Shown: positions 1 to 10,507 of the stretch, piece after piece
Position numbering within the stretch: position 1 is the stretch's first letter
How the letters are laid out: each line of letters starts with the position of its first letter
DNA from: Anthoceros angustus
Taxonomy: Eukaryota > Streptophyta > Anthocerotopsida > Anthocerotales > Anthocerotaceae
Reading direction: 5' to 3'
NCBI GenBank assembly: GCA_010909165.1
Contig: MU008163.1
Coordinates: forward strand, 1,922,001-1,986,000
DNA: 64,000 bases
Notes under the pieces: generated by a model
What the model saw: the letters and a program-made list of their open reading frames with translations, nothing else
What the model was told of the DNA's origin: nothing
Database searches by the model: none
Position numbers and translations under genes: made by a program

Positions 1-2019
1 CAGGTTGTGCCACAACCTCTGTGACGAAGGAAGGGGGATGGATCATGGAAGGGAGGAAGAAGGGAACCTGGAGGGTTTAGTGGGTTGACATCACGTGTGG
101 AGGGGCAGAGTGCCGTAACACACCTTCTTCTTCCAGACCTTTGGAGTGACGCCATGAGACCATGGGAACACCTGGCAGCATGGAAGCAACGGAGTGTTGG
201 GCCAGTCCAGCCGAGCCCAGCCGAGCCCAGCCCAGCCCCGCCCAGCCCCGCCCAGCCCGGTCTTTGTGGAGTCCTTGTGGGTCGCTGGATCGTTTGTCCT
301 TGTGGAATCTGGTTGTATCTGTGGGGAATTTGAGAGGGGATTGGTGGTGCTAGTACACAGCACTTTCTCCCCTTCTCCTCATGAGGTTACTGGGTTTTGC
401 GAGCAGCTCAGGCTGGGTGTGGAATATGTGTAGATGAGTCAGATAAAGGATTGTATGTACATGTGTAAATCCATGCACAGCCACTGTAACTGCTTCTCGT
501 GGCAGCGGACCCGGAAATGTTTTGGTTTTCAGCGCTTTGCAGTGTTTGTATGGTTAGCGCCGTACCATATCCATTTGGTCTGCTGAGCTCTAAGAGTACT
601 TACATGACTCAAGCAGCTTCCACAAGGTCACCTGATGAGGTATAAGCAAGGGTGTGGTACTGTACATGGAGCCCTTCGCTTCATACTCCTCCAGGTGTAC
701 TTCGTACGTAAGCCGGGAGAGATGCCTCCGGTTTCCCTCCCATGCAGCAGCCCACTCCGTCTTTCCGTTCCAGTCTGGAATTCTACTGTCTACTGCCGCT
801 ACGGTTTTCCTTCTACTGCTACTGTGCCCACAAGGGGCAACCAAACGAGGCCAAGGCAAGGCAAGGCAAGGCAAGAGAAGGCAGGACAAGGCAGATGCAC
901 CTCAAGCTGTGGGCAGAGTGCAGATCCAGGGCAACCACTCCAGTCCTGCGCTCAAGCGTGCCACCAGCCCGAAGTTGTCCCATGCAACCGGCCCCATCTA
1001 GAAACTTCTGGGAGACGGGTGTTATCTCCACATGTTTCCAGATAAGGCATCTGAGCGCGTGTTTGGACGCTAGCGGATGCGTGCGAGACAAATTCGGGAA
1101 GTCATGGCCAGTCGATCCCGCATCGATGGTTGTGCTTGACTTCATTATCGAATAAGATGGTTTGCTTTTGGGTTTGGCTAACCTTTCTTGAATGGATGGT
1201 TTGCTTTTGGGTCTGGCTAACCTTTCTTGAATGGATGGTTTGCTTTTGGGTCTGGCTAACCTTTCTTGAATGGATATCTGGAGGAAGACTGGGCCGGCTT
1301 TGCTGGAGGCGAAGTGAGCTAGGGAGCTTTCAGACGGGGGAATTCGACATCTTGAGAAGGTGGGTGCTTGATGGACAGACGACTCGAGTGTCATGAATGT
1401 GATTGTTAAGCATATGTTGAGGATAGGTGGACTTGTGTATCAATCCTGTTGAAGGTAGGCATGAAGAGACTGCAGGTCACTGCTGGAGATCCATCCTGCT
1501 CGTTGTTTAGCAACACAGCAGATCACCTCCTGTTACCGAGGTTCATTTAAGAAATTGTCTTGCTCAGCAGTAAGAACGAGGGCAGTCAGCCATCCTGCCT
1601 TGCTTCACCCCAGTTCCTCCGCCTTGGAGGATGTCCTGTCGGGAGTGTGTATCTTGACTCACCATTCACCTGGAAGAGCAGGCTGCCACATCCAGTTATG
1701 CAGCAGTGGGAACGTAGGGTGTCCCTTTCCTCTCCGCCTAGGTCACTTTGCCAGCTAAGGAAGGTGTTCCTCAGACTACCGTCCATGTTACATCTAGACT
1801 TGTCCTGTCCATAAAAGTCTCCTACCCGGATCCTCTGCTGCTTTCCTCCATCTGGATCTTACCTGCAATGACGGGGATCCTCCTACTGTCACCAAGCCTT
1901 GGCCACACAAAGCATGCCACAAAAATCCTCCAAAACAACTTGTTGGGCGGCTGCCCAAATTGTCACATGTGCATGTCCAGTCTGCACCCGCCACATGCAT
2001 CGTAGCCTGATAGGTAGCT
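1..2019. other. Intergenic, no gene recognised
   Basis: No open reading frame here resembles a known family. The stretch contains a GC-rich run of CCAGC/CCCAG repeats near 205-262, an AAGGC simple repeat near 850-895, and a 39-bp minisatellite listed separately. Overlapping frames on both strands through the CCCAG run are composition artefacts (Pro/Ala/Ser/Gly-rich on either strand). Confidence 0.5.
1157..1273. repeat. 39-bp minisatellite, three copies
   Basis: Three head-to-tail copies of a 39-bp unit start at 1157, 1196 and 1235. They are almost identical, with one T/C difference. The unit length is a multiple of three, so a minus-strand frame reads through as a repeated 13-residue block (SIQERLARPKSKP). 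I see no other support for that frame being a gene. Confidence 0.9.
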
Positions 2020-2056
2020 GAAACCAGCTACTCTTCAGGTAAGAGTAGCTGGTTTC
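2020..2056. repeat. Perfect hairpin, 16-bp arms
   Basis: GAAACCAGCTACTCTT at 2020-2035 is followed by a 5-base loop (CAGGT) and its exact reverse complement at 2041-2056. No gene or transposon boundary was recognised next to it. It may be a recent small palindrome or the end of an unrecognised foldback element. Confidence 0.85.
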
Positions 2057-2323
2057 AAGAATCTGCACTCACCAGAAACCACTGGTGCTTCACGCCACAG
2101 GCTGTCCAGCGGTTCCAAAAGCTCCTGGAGCCTTCAATTAGCCAATTAGCTGCACGGGATGCCATCTCCTCCTTAGATGAAACCACTGCGGTGATTGTCA
2201 CACTTCGTGCTCTGCTTGGCGAACACCCTCAACGATGACACATTTCGCCTTTCGTCCATCTGGATCTGTAGCATTATTTCGGTGTTTTTTCTTCGTGCTG
2301 TTTAATAGATTTTGCTAACTGGT

Positions 2324-2397
2324 GGGGATCTAGCTCAGACGGTTGAGCATCCTCATGAGATTAGAGGAGCCCGGGTATCGAGACCCTACATCTCTTA
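2324..2397 (+). ncRNA. tRNA-like relic or SINE head
   Basis: A stretch of about 73 nt begins GGGGATCTAGCTCAGACGG, which fits a tRNA acceptor strand and A box. The D stem (GCTC/GAGC) is perfect and an acceptor partner (CATCTCT) sits at the right distance. The anticodon arm would need a 9-base loop and the T arm (GGGTATCGAGACCC) carries an extra base, so it is not a functional tRNA. It may be a tRNA pseudogene or the tRNA-derived head of a SINE. The following 100 bp is unrelated to tRNA. Confidence 0.4.
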
Positions 2398-3387
2398 TGG
2401 TGTAACGAATGCGTCATGCAATATTTTGCCTTGGACCAAGCGGACTGCTGCTGGTGGCCGGCTGGCCACCGCTCGTATTTTCTCTGTTCGTTAATCTACT
2501 TAAGCGAATTTATCACCACAAGAAACCGTCACAACGAGCAAATCTCTTTTTTGGGTAGTGTGCAAACGAGCAGATTTTGTTCCCTTGATCGGTTTGCTCA
2601 ACTAGTTGGCTGATCGTTTGCCTGATTGACGATATTATTGACAGTGCATGAATTCACCCACAAGGTAGCAAGTCCAAGAGCGAGTCCAAGCTGCTGGTTA
2701 GTGCAAGGAGGGAGGGCACAGGACTGTACGGACGTGTTCATACATGTATGCTCACCATGCCTATTTGAATAGGCGGTTATGATCAGATGCTTCTAATCCC
2801 ACCAATCAGAGCCAACATGAGTCCCCTAAAGGAGGCTCATGTCTCATATTCGTCTGCCAAGAACTGCACCCACATGGTACACTCTGTTGTGCTTGTCTTC
2901 CCATCAGAGACACACGAAAATGATGCTAAGCCAGCTTTTCACACAACTCTTACTTCGAGAAAGTGAAACTCCTCTTTTATTTGGTTCTGAGGGAGTTTTA
3001 CCAAGCTTCCTGTCCGAAAAGCAGACCAGCAGAGTTTGCTGCTGGATACAGGTCGCCAATGTCAAGAGCCCGGTCTGGCCTTGTTTTTAATGGCTCTACA
3101 GGGTCTCTTTCAGATCAGAAGCAAGGTTTGGAATGGCCAATGGTCGGGCAGATGGTGCGGTCCCTTCAGCTCTTGCTCTCGGGGGCAGTGGAATCTCTGA
3201 GAACTCGGTCCTCCTTCGAGAATGCGCCTGTCCTAGCACATGTAACCCAGGAACACTGAGGGCTCGTGGATGTTCCTCTGCATCTCAGAAAGGCACAGAA
3301 GCATGAGCCTGATTAGGTGTGGTGTGAAGGCACTCATGCTTTTCCCCGAAAACAAGAGTACGGATTTGTACGCAAGGTTGTGTAGTA
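2398..3387. other. Intergenic, nothing recognised
   Basis: Short frames exist (2839-3090, 2963-3259) but none resembles a known protein and none continues into a credible exon chain. A small palindrome (GGTGGCC-GGCT-GGCCACC) lies near 2453-2470. Confidence 0.4.
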
Positions 3388-3410
3388 GGGGATGTAGGTC
3401 AGATGGTAGA

Positions 3411-5210
3411 CCTAGCTCAGTCGGTAGCGTGGTGAGCGGAGTGGAATGGGGAGCATGGATGTGGCTTGAGGGTGGGCAGTGCGGATGCGTTGTGAGGTGA
3501 TGTGTAGTGTCCGGTAATGAGGGGGGTGCGAGGCCCGGGGCGATGGTGTGTATGTGTTAGGCGTTCCTCGGGATTAGGGTTTCCGTGGGCCCTGTGCAGT
3601 GTCTGTCTGATTTTTCAAAATGGCGTCCCTGTTCTCGGCTCCTTCGGATTCTCATCCTACGTTTGTGAAACCTACGGGAAAGTTTGTGGACACCAGGTTG
3701 ATTGCGCTGGAGCTTGAGGTAAAAGCCTTGGAAACTAAAGCTTGTTGATTGCGCTGGAGCTTCAGGTAAAAGCCTTGGAAACTAAAGCTTGTGATACCAG
3801 GTTGATTGCGCTGGAGCTTCAGGTAAAAGCCTTGGAAACTAAAGCTTGTTGATTGCGCTGGAGCTTCAGGTAAAAGCCTTGGAAACTAAAGCTTGTTGAT
3901 ACGACGTTGATTGCGCTGGAGCTTAAGTAAAAGCCTTGGGAACTAAGGCTTGTTGACAGCAGGTTGATTGTGCTGGAGCTTCAGGTAAAAGTCTTGAAAA
4001 CTAAGTTTGTATAGGACTTGGAGCTTGAGGTAAAAGTCTTGGAAACTAAGTTTGTATAGGAGTTGGTTCAAAAGATACAAAAATTGTGGCTGAGTTGGAT
4101 CAAAAATTATAACAGGATGTGGCTAAGTTGGATCAAGAAACTAGTGAATTATTTGATTGCTAGGCTTTCCAGTCTGTCCTTCAGGACCCCTCCTTGTGCT
4201 GATAGGGATTGGTTAATGAAGTCTGCTCTTAAAGATAGTGCCCAAGGTTTAAAGAAGGCTTTCACGCTTTCGCATGGAGGAATTACATATTTTGTTCGAT
4301 CAAAGATAAAGCAAGTCCCGGCGGTTTGGGAAAGGTTTTTACAAAGTTATTGATTCTAAATAGTAGCGATTATTAGGCTTATGAATGATAAATTGCAGGG
4401 ACATCTGAAACTACGAAGATATGTTTATGATTTGTCCTTTGGTTTTGCCAACCGGGTGAATGATCTCTCTCTGCAATTTCGAGAACAAGAGGTGAAGAAA
4501 ATTCCTTTCACCTGAAAAGTTGAGGACAAGGCTATAGGTTTGGAACATTCTTCATATAACCATCGAGAGAAATTACTTTTGGGTCACAAGCCTCCAGAGA
4601 TTACGGCAGTCCCTCCTTCCACAAAATGTTTTTTAGAAACTTCGGACCGGACCCGCCGTGCTTTGAATTTATGCTTTTCTAGTTTCTGGTTCTCATATTT
4701 AGGATCGGCTTGTTGCTGCTATCGAGTTTCTCAGCCGGTTACGGGTTAACGTGGCTATTCCACTTGCCTTTTGGCTGGGAAAGGATCCAAGCTGGGAACG
4801 CACTGTACTCTTGACTTTCCGTTCTTTGGTCGATCGGCTTCTAGTTTTGAAGGCAAGGACTACTTTGCGGGAAACAACCTTGTATATCAATGAGGACACT
4901 ACCCCATTGCAGTGGCAAAATAAGAAGGAGAAATTGCTTGCCTTTAAGGATGCTCTTGTCTTGGGACAAGTGGCCTTTTTTGGTGATGATGAGTTGGTTG
5001 TTTTGGAGCCTCGTCCTCGACCTCTTTGTGACAGTGTTCATTGATTATTTTGATTGCCTTCTTGTTTGCATCACACACTGTTACCGTCCCTCTAGTTCAC
5101 ACGATCGTATGTGCACTCAATTTTTCACCTTTTTACATTGTACTATGTCTCTCCCATGATGATGTGTCCATCCACAGTCGACATAAAATAAAATTGTTGT
5201 TGTTGTTGTT
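3411..5210 (+). mobile_element. Retroposon-like insertion with (TTG)n tail
   Basis: This segment of about 1.8 kb interrupts the tRNA-Ala relic and ends in AAATAAAATTG followed by a TTG run, like the 3' tail of a non-LTR element. It is flanked by a 6-7 bp duplication (GGTAGA). A possible reading frame opens at 3621 (MASLFSAPSDSHP...) and runs into repeated LIALELQVKALETKA blocks that could form a coiled coil, as in a retroelement ORF1/gag N terminus, but it stops at the first repeat. Open stretches at 4063-4353 and 4751-5044 may be later parts of the same decayed frame. No reverse transcriptase or endonuclease was recognised, so it is non-autonomous or truncated. Its 5' end (3411-3440) also looks tRNA-like (TAGCTCAGTCGGTAGCG). 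Confidence 0.45.
3700..4060. repeat. 46- to 58-bp minisatellite in the insertion
   Basis: About seven copies of TTGATTGCGCTGGAGCTTCAG followed by GTAAAAGCCTTGGAAACTAAAGCTTG are arranged head to tail. Some carry an extra GATACCAGG-like spacer, so unit length alternates. In the frame from 3621 the unit encodes a hydrophobic-heptad peptide (LIALELQVKALETKA). The last copies are shortened and more diverged. Confidence 0.85.
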
Positions 5211-5266
5211 GGTAGAGCGCTTGCTTAGCAGGCTAGAGGAGTGGGGATCCATATTTTGCATGTCCA

Positions 5267-5519
5267 CTTGACCATGAGAAGTCATCAAAACAGATCCAAG
5301 CTACTATATCAGTCTTATTTTGGAGAATATGATAGAATCTGACTGATAAATTCTTTTCCGCCTTATTCTGGAAAATACAACTACTTTTTAAAGCTAGAAA
5401 CTTGACGAGTAAAGTAGTTTTTTTTTCACATATTCTTGAAATATTTTTGACAAATCAAATAACTTACTTGAAATGTGAAACTATAACAAAGCGCTAAAAA
5501 TAATATATATCATTATGTA
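5267..5519. other. AT-rich intergenic
   Basis: AT-rich DNA without a gene. Its last part (about 5435-5520, with TTGAAATATTTTTGA and AACTATAACAAAGCGCTAA) reappears in the same orientation at about 6065-6165, on the other side of the foldback element. Confidence 0.6.
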
Positions 5520-6005
5520 CATATGGGGTACCCATCTCGTCACGAAGGAGGTTCTTATACTTTTTGTTTTTTCTAAGGGTGAGGTGGAGCACCAGCTAGT
5601 TTGGTGTGGCCAACTGGAGCTCCAGCAGGCAAATCGAGCCAGCTGGTGCTTCACCTCTGGTCATGCAAGTTGATCACCAAGTTGATCAATTGGTAGCAAA
5701 TCTCCGCCTAATCAGGTTCAGCGGCTGATAAAGGCCGGTTGATTGCTGCGCAGATCCATCCTCGCAACAACCAGACCGTCATAGACAGGGCAGGCGATCG
5801 CCGCGATCAGAACTGTTGCCATCGCCAGGCCGATCGCTCGTGGCTTGCCCATTACAGCGATCAGGTCTGCTGGAGCATTAGCTGCCTTGGTTCGCCGTGC
5901 TGAAGCTCCAGCTTGGTGAATCGGGCCAATTGGTGCTCCACCTCACCATCAGAAAAATAAAATGTATAACAACTTCCTTTGTGACGAGATCGGTAGGCCA
6001 TATGT
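5520..6005. mobile_element. Foldback/MITE-like element, about 100-bp arms
   Basis: The left end CATATGGGGTACCCATCTCG and the reverse complement of the right end (CATATGGCCTACCGATCTCG) match, and the similarity continues inward for about 100 bp through a GGTGAGGTGGAGCACCA block. A nested hairpin lies inside the left part: GAGGTGGAGCACCAGCT at 5581-5597 against AGCTGGTGCTTCACCTC at 5641-5657, one mismatch. There is no coding capacity. The core TACCGATCTCGTCACG is shared with the element at 17987-18608, suggesting one family. A diverged direct repeat of about 70-100 bp flanks it on both sides. Confidence 0.65.
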
Positions 6006-6407
6006 TAGTCAATTATTCTAGATTCTAAAATTATTTGTCTATATATGTATTAAATTGGAAATATCCTTCAAATATTTTTGATGAAGACCTAGTAGAGTAA
6101 CTTGCTTGAACTGCGAACCTATAACTAAGCGCTAAGTTGCTAGTAATAATACACTATCATTATACCGAGACTCCAAAGTTTTCCGTCTAAATATGTACTG
6201 TGTGCGGCAGGTGCTGAGTAGGAAATAGGACAGGCTGCATACAGGTAGGTAGGGCTTGGGATTGACCTAACGTTATACCCTCAAGCCCGCCAAAACCTCA
6301 GCCCTAGTGACTTGAGTTGGAGCTTGTTGAGTAGTGTAGTGTGTTGGAGACACGATGTAGCGCGGAGCGTGGAATAGAAGCGATTTCATGCGCCGCGGCG
6401 GGACACA
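6006..6407. other. UTP4: Upstream region of UTP4
   Basis: Roughly 160 bp of direct repeat shared with the other side of the foldback element, then about 240 bp leading to the UTP4 start codon. No clear TATA box was seen close to the start. Confidence 0.4.
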
Positions 6408-9400
6408 ATGCTGGAGCTGCATCACTACCGGCAGATTGAGTGGAGTCCATCGCCCGTGGTGGCGCTTGCAGCCAGTGTGGATGGCACCGTCGTTGCGGCT
6501 GCAAGGGACAGTGGGGCTATTGAAGTCTGGATTGTTGCGCCGGGCGCTGTAGGATGGCACCGCCAATTGGTATGGGATTCTGCCAGGGTTTAGGTTTTGT
6601 GCTGGAAGGCGTCGGCGCCGCCTGCGTCTGCACTGGGTCTTGCTGGAATTGTAGGTGAGCTGCCTTGAGCAGGAGGTGGAATGCTCACGTGGTGATTTCT
6701 TTTGGCGGGCAGGTGTTTCCTGGACAGCAAGAGGCGGCGATTTCTTCTTTGGTGTGGTGCTACTCGGAGTCGTGTCGATTAGGACGGTTATTCTCTGCTG
6801 GATTGGATGGATTCGTTACTGAATGGGATCTGAAGACGCTGCTCTCGAAGGTGTGTTTTTTGGGGGCTTGTTTATTGCAGGATTCTGGCATTGTGAGTGG
6901 GGGGAAAGTGGGCTGAAATCTGTGTCTTGGGTTGTGCAGCATGTCTCGGATTCGCATGGAGGTCCAGTCTGGCATCTAGCTGCCGAGCCGGTCCGGAATG
7001 GATCCCAAGTGCAAGGGGCTGGCGGAGTGGAAAGGTCCGGTGCTCACGTGGGGACTGACAGTGATGATGATAGCGATGTTGAGAGCAGCCGTGGGTCTGA
7101 TGACGACGATGACGGAGATCAGGAACTCTTCACAGAACAGAGGGTCGCTGTGGGCTGCGACGATGGTTGTGTGCGCCTCTTTGTTGTTAGAGACGCAGAG
7201 AATGGCATGCATTACCAGCGAACTTTTCCAGGGGTCAAAGGTGAGTCAGGGGTCAACGGGAATCATCCGTATGATGATACCGGCGTCCTTGATGACTCTT
7301 CGTTGCCAGTTGCCTCGTGGCTGAAGTGTTTGCCTTCTTGTGCAGCTCGAATATTGTCAGTTGCCTGGAGCACGGATGCAACAAGGGTTTATGCTGGAAG
7401 TTCAGACGGGTATGTTCGCTATGACGTGCATGAAAGCTAACCTGCTTTTTCAGCAGCTGTGTTGAGATTCCGACAAGGAATTTGAAACTGATCGTGCTCA
7501 TGGTTTTCCAGGTGTATTCGCTGCTGGGATGTTGGAAGCCTGCGAGAGTTGTACAGAATAACAGCTGGTGTTGGAGGCCTCGGTGGGGGGTCAGACCTTT
7601 GTGTGTGGTCTCTCTTGGTTCTCAGGTGGGTTGACTGGTTTGAGATTGGTGTACTGTCTCATGGGCAGTCTCATGTAATCTAAATTCAGGAAGGGCAGAG
7701 CCCTAGCTAATGGGTACTGCAGGCACCATTAAAAAAAATTGCATGCTGGTCTGTACCAGGGTGTATGAGCATGGTGCAAAAGCAATGTCGCCTACTTCTA
7801 AAGTGAACCTGACAGTCCAGATGATTGTTCACGTGACAGTAGGAGCAACATTTGAATGGCTTTGGGTTGCCCAATTTGATCATTTGTGTTTCTTGGTCAA
7901 AGCTTTTGATGATTTTTATTTGTATTCAGTGGAGCAAGTAGTCATCAGATTATCTCGTTTGTTGGCTTGTAGCAGTGCTGTGACTTCTCACGTGGGTCTC
8001 CTTGTTGAATGCATCCCATACAATCCTTGGGAACAGCAGATGGATGTGCTGAGGGCTGTCCAGTTGAGATTGCCAGTGTGGCTTGGTACTACATGCTAGT
8101 GACATGATCTGGCAATTTGCATGTGTGCTGTTCAGGGATGGAACTCTGGTCAGTGGAGATAGCTCAGGAACTACACAGTTTTGGGACAGCCGTCAAGGGA
8201 CCCTTCTTCAGGCGTACAAACACCATAAAGCAGACGTCCTTGCTCTGGCTTCAGGTGCTGCGCATCGTGAAGTATTTGCTGCCGGAGCTGATGGGCAGGT
8301 ATGGCAAATGCCTCCTTGGTGGCAAATGTGCGTGGTAGTTTTGCATTCCTTCTGTACTTGTTTCGCTATCTGTGAACTGAACAACTCTGTGGACTGGCTA
8401 CAGATCTCCCTCTACAGGCTTGTGACTCCAAGCACCAGGTCAACAGAGCAGAGTGACTCACTCATTCGTGCTGGGGAGAAGTGGGTTTTTTCTGGCAGCA
8501 AGCGAGCTCATACTCATGATGTCAGGGCATTGACAGTTGCACACCCCCTGGTTGCAGAAGAAGGTATGTCTCACAGCTGTATCGATTCCAGAGGTGTTGC
8601 AGGTGTGCCGGTTGCCTATGCTATACGTAATATCTTTGTTGCCTCTGCAGGAGTAACAACGGAAGCAGAACACAGGAAGAAGTCACGCAGGCAAAAACCT
8701 TCTCAAGTCAGGGCTGACTACCAGAAATGGGCAATGCCGGGGATTCCCATGCTTGTATCTGGTGGCAATGACTCAAAGCTTTTCACCTACCCGGCCCATG
8801 CATTCTTGAACTTTCATCCTCATGATATCTGCATCGCCCCAGAGAGCCCATGGTTTCAGGTTGTACGTGACTCCTCTGGGGCCGCATTGGTCATGTCTCA
8901 GCATGCCTGCCATTTGGACGTTTGGAGAGTGAGTTCAAACTCTCTCTTGGTGTCTACGGCTGGCAACGGAAATGGCAATGGTCATGGGCTGAAAAGAGAG
9001 GGTAGCCTCCTTGGAAGGAGGAAAAGGGAGCTTGTCAATGGTGCCAAAGAAAATGGGCATGCATTGACGAATGGAAATGGTGCAGGGTTAGGTCTGCAGG
9101 ATCTGAAAAGGTTGAAGGGTGACCGTAATACCAAATTTGCAAAGGCGAGTGTGAGATTTGATAAAGCTGAAGCTGCGCCTCCTGAACATCTGGTCAGGAT
9201 AAAATCCAAGGAAAGAGCCCACATATCTTGCAGTGCAATTTCCTCGGATGGGGCTTTTGTGGCCTTTTCTTGTCTCTCCAAGACTCGGCTGGTCCACATA
9301 ACGCAGAAGCGCAAAGATGGTGGTACCTCAGAGGCGTGGGAGATCAAGAAGGTGAAGATCCCTCAGAATTTGCCAACAGCCCATAAACTGGCCTTCAGCT

Positions 9401-10507
9401 CCGACTCCTCACGTTTGCTAGTTGCTGGGCCGCACGGGTTAATTGTGGTATGGTGGCCTTAATGTCTTCTGCCTGTGCAGTCACATGTGACCGGCAGCTG
9501 CTTCTTGTTGCTAGCCCCTTACAGTTTTGTTTCATTTCCAGGTCGTGGATATAGAGAATGCGGAGGTCCTAAGGAAATTCGACATGTTTGTGGACCAAGT
9601 GGATTCCCCAGTGAGCTTGTTATCCACAAGTCTGGACGGTCAGTGGCTCGCTGCTGTAACTAGTGCAGGGCACATCTGCGTCTACAACTTAGAGACTTTG
9701 AGGTAAGCCTTTTTTCGAAGGTCGTCTGAGTGCACTTAGTATGTTGGCTTCAGAGGATTTGGTGAAAACATTTCTGAATGTGGTTTGAATTAACTTCCTG
9801 CACCTGCAGGCACCACTGGTCTATTCCTGCATTGGATGGAGCTTGTGTTACTGCTGCTGTATTCCACCCAGGGAGCAGCAACGTGCTTGTTGTTGGTACT
9901 GCAAATAACCAACTGCACTTGCTTGACATCGAAGCGAAAATGTTAAGCAATTGGTCCAAGAAATATGGATCACAGCTACCCCAGGAATTCTTGGAATTCC
10001 CCGGAGGCCTCTCTGGTCTTTCCATGCCTCCATCAGCTAATGCTACATCCTTGATTGTTTACAGCCCTAGGTACGGCTACCAACCATCTCTTGCAGTATG
10101 CTGGCTCGCTTGTCTTGCTCATGTTGCAGCGTGAGATTCTTTCATTGCCCCCTCCCCCGATCTACGCTGAATTCAGCTGGCTGCTCTGTTGTTCCAGGGC
10201 TATGTGTTATGTGGATTTTCTGAAACCTGTTGGTGAAGTAAGCACAACAGAAGCATACAAGCCCGACGAGGCGTCGCCATCCAAAATCAGCGCGAAAGCA
10301 GGGAATCACACCGTGGCTAACGGTCATCACTCTGCACCGAGGAGGAAAGAAGCCTCCGAGAAGAATTTTGTTATAGCTCGCTTTGAGGAACCAGTACTTT
10401 TCTTGTGCCATGTTTCAGAGGATTCAGTGTTTGTAGTAGAGAAACCTTGGATAGAAGTGCTGCACCAGAGACCCGCTCCTGTATTCAGGCATCTCTATGG
10501 GACTTGA
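6408..10507 (+). CDS. UTP4: UTP4/cirhin, small-subunit processome WD40 protein
   Basis: WD40-repeat subunit of the t-UTP part of the nucleolar small-subunit processome, needed for 18S rRNA maturation; POPCORN is the Arabidopsis counterpart. Proposed exons, all GT-AG and frame-consistent: 6408-6569, 6713-6850, 6940-7240, 7346-7409, 7512-7625, 8136-8298, 8404-8563, 8651-9447, 9542-9702, 9810-10070, 10198-10507. This gives 2331 nt, 776 aa. Family landmarks in order are [106 protein letters not shown] and a C terminus ending HLYGT, like the FGT end of human cirhin. Species-specific additions are an Asp-rich loop ([10 protein letters not shown]) before the second propeller blade cluster and an Asn/Gly-rich, basic insertion (NGNGNGHG...GRRKREL) in exon 8. 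The start is chosen because [12 protein letters not shown] leads directly into the first blade. Confidence 0.9.

Larger units (their letters stand above)
3388..5266 (+). pseudogene. tRNA-Ala(AGC) gene split by an insertion
   Basis: The 5' part of a tRNA-Ala is at 3388-3410 (GGGGATGTAGGTCAGATGG then TAGA). The rest, starting with a repeat of GGTAGA and continuing GCGCTTGCTTAGCAGG, is at 5211-5266. Removing 3411-5216 leaves 73 nt, normal tRNA length, with the anticodon loop TTAGCAG (anticodon AGC) and an acceptor partner CATGTCC followed by A. Mismatches in the D stem, anticodon stem and T arm show decay. GGTAGA at 3405-3410 and 5211-5216 is the likely target-site duplication. Confidence 0.6.

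Noticed and set aside
91-363. Overlapping frames in the CCCAG-rich run
   Set aside because: Open on both strands because of composition; no start context or conserved motif.
819-1394. Minus-strand frame of 191 codons over the 39-bp minisatellite
   Set aside because: Its repeat peptide comes from the minisatellite; the rest has no family resemblance and the opposite strand is equally open.
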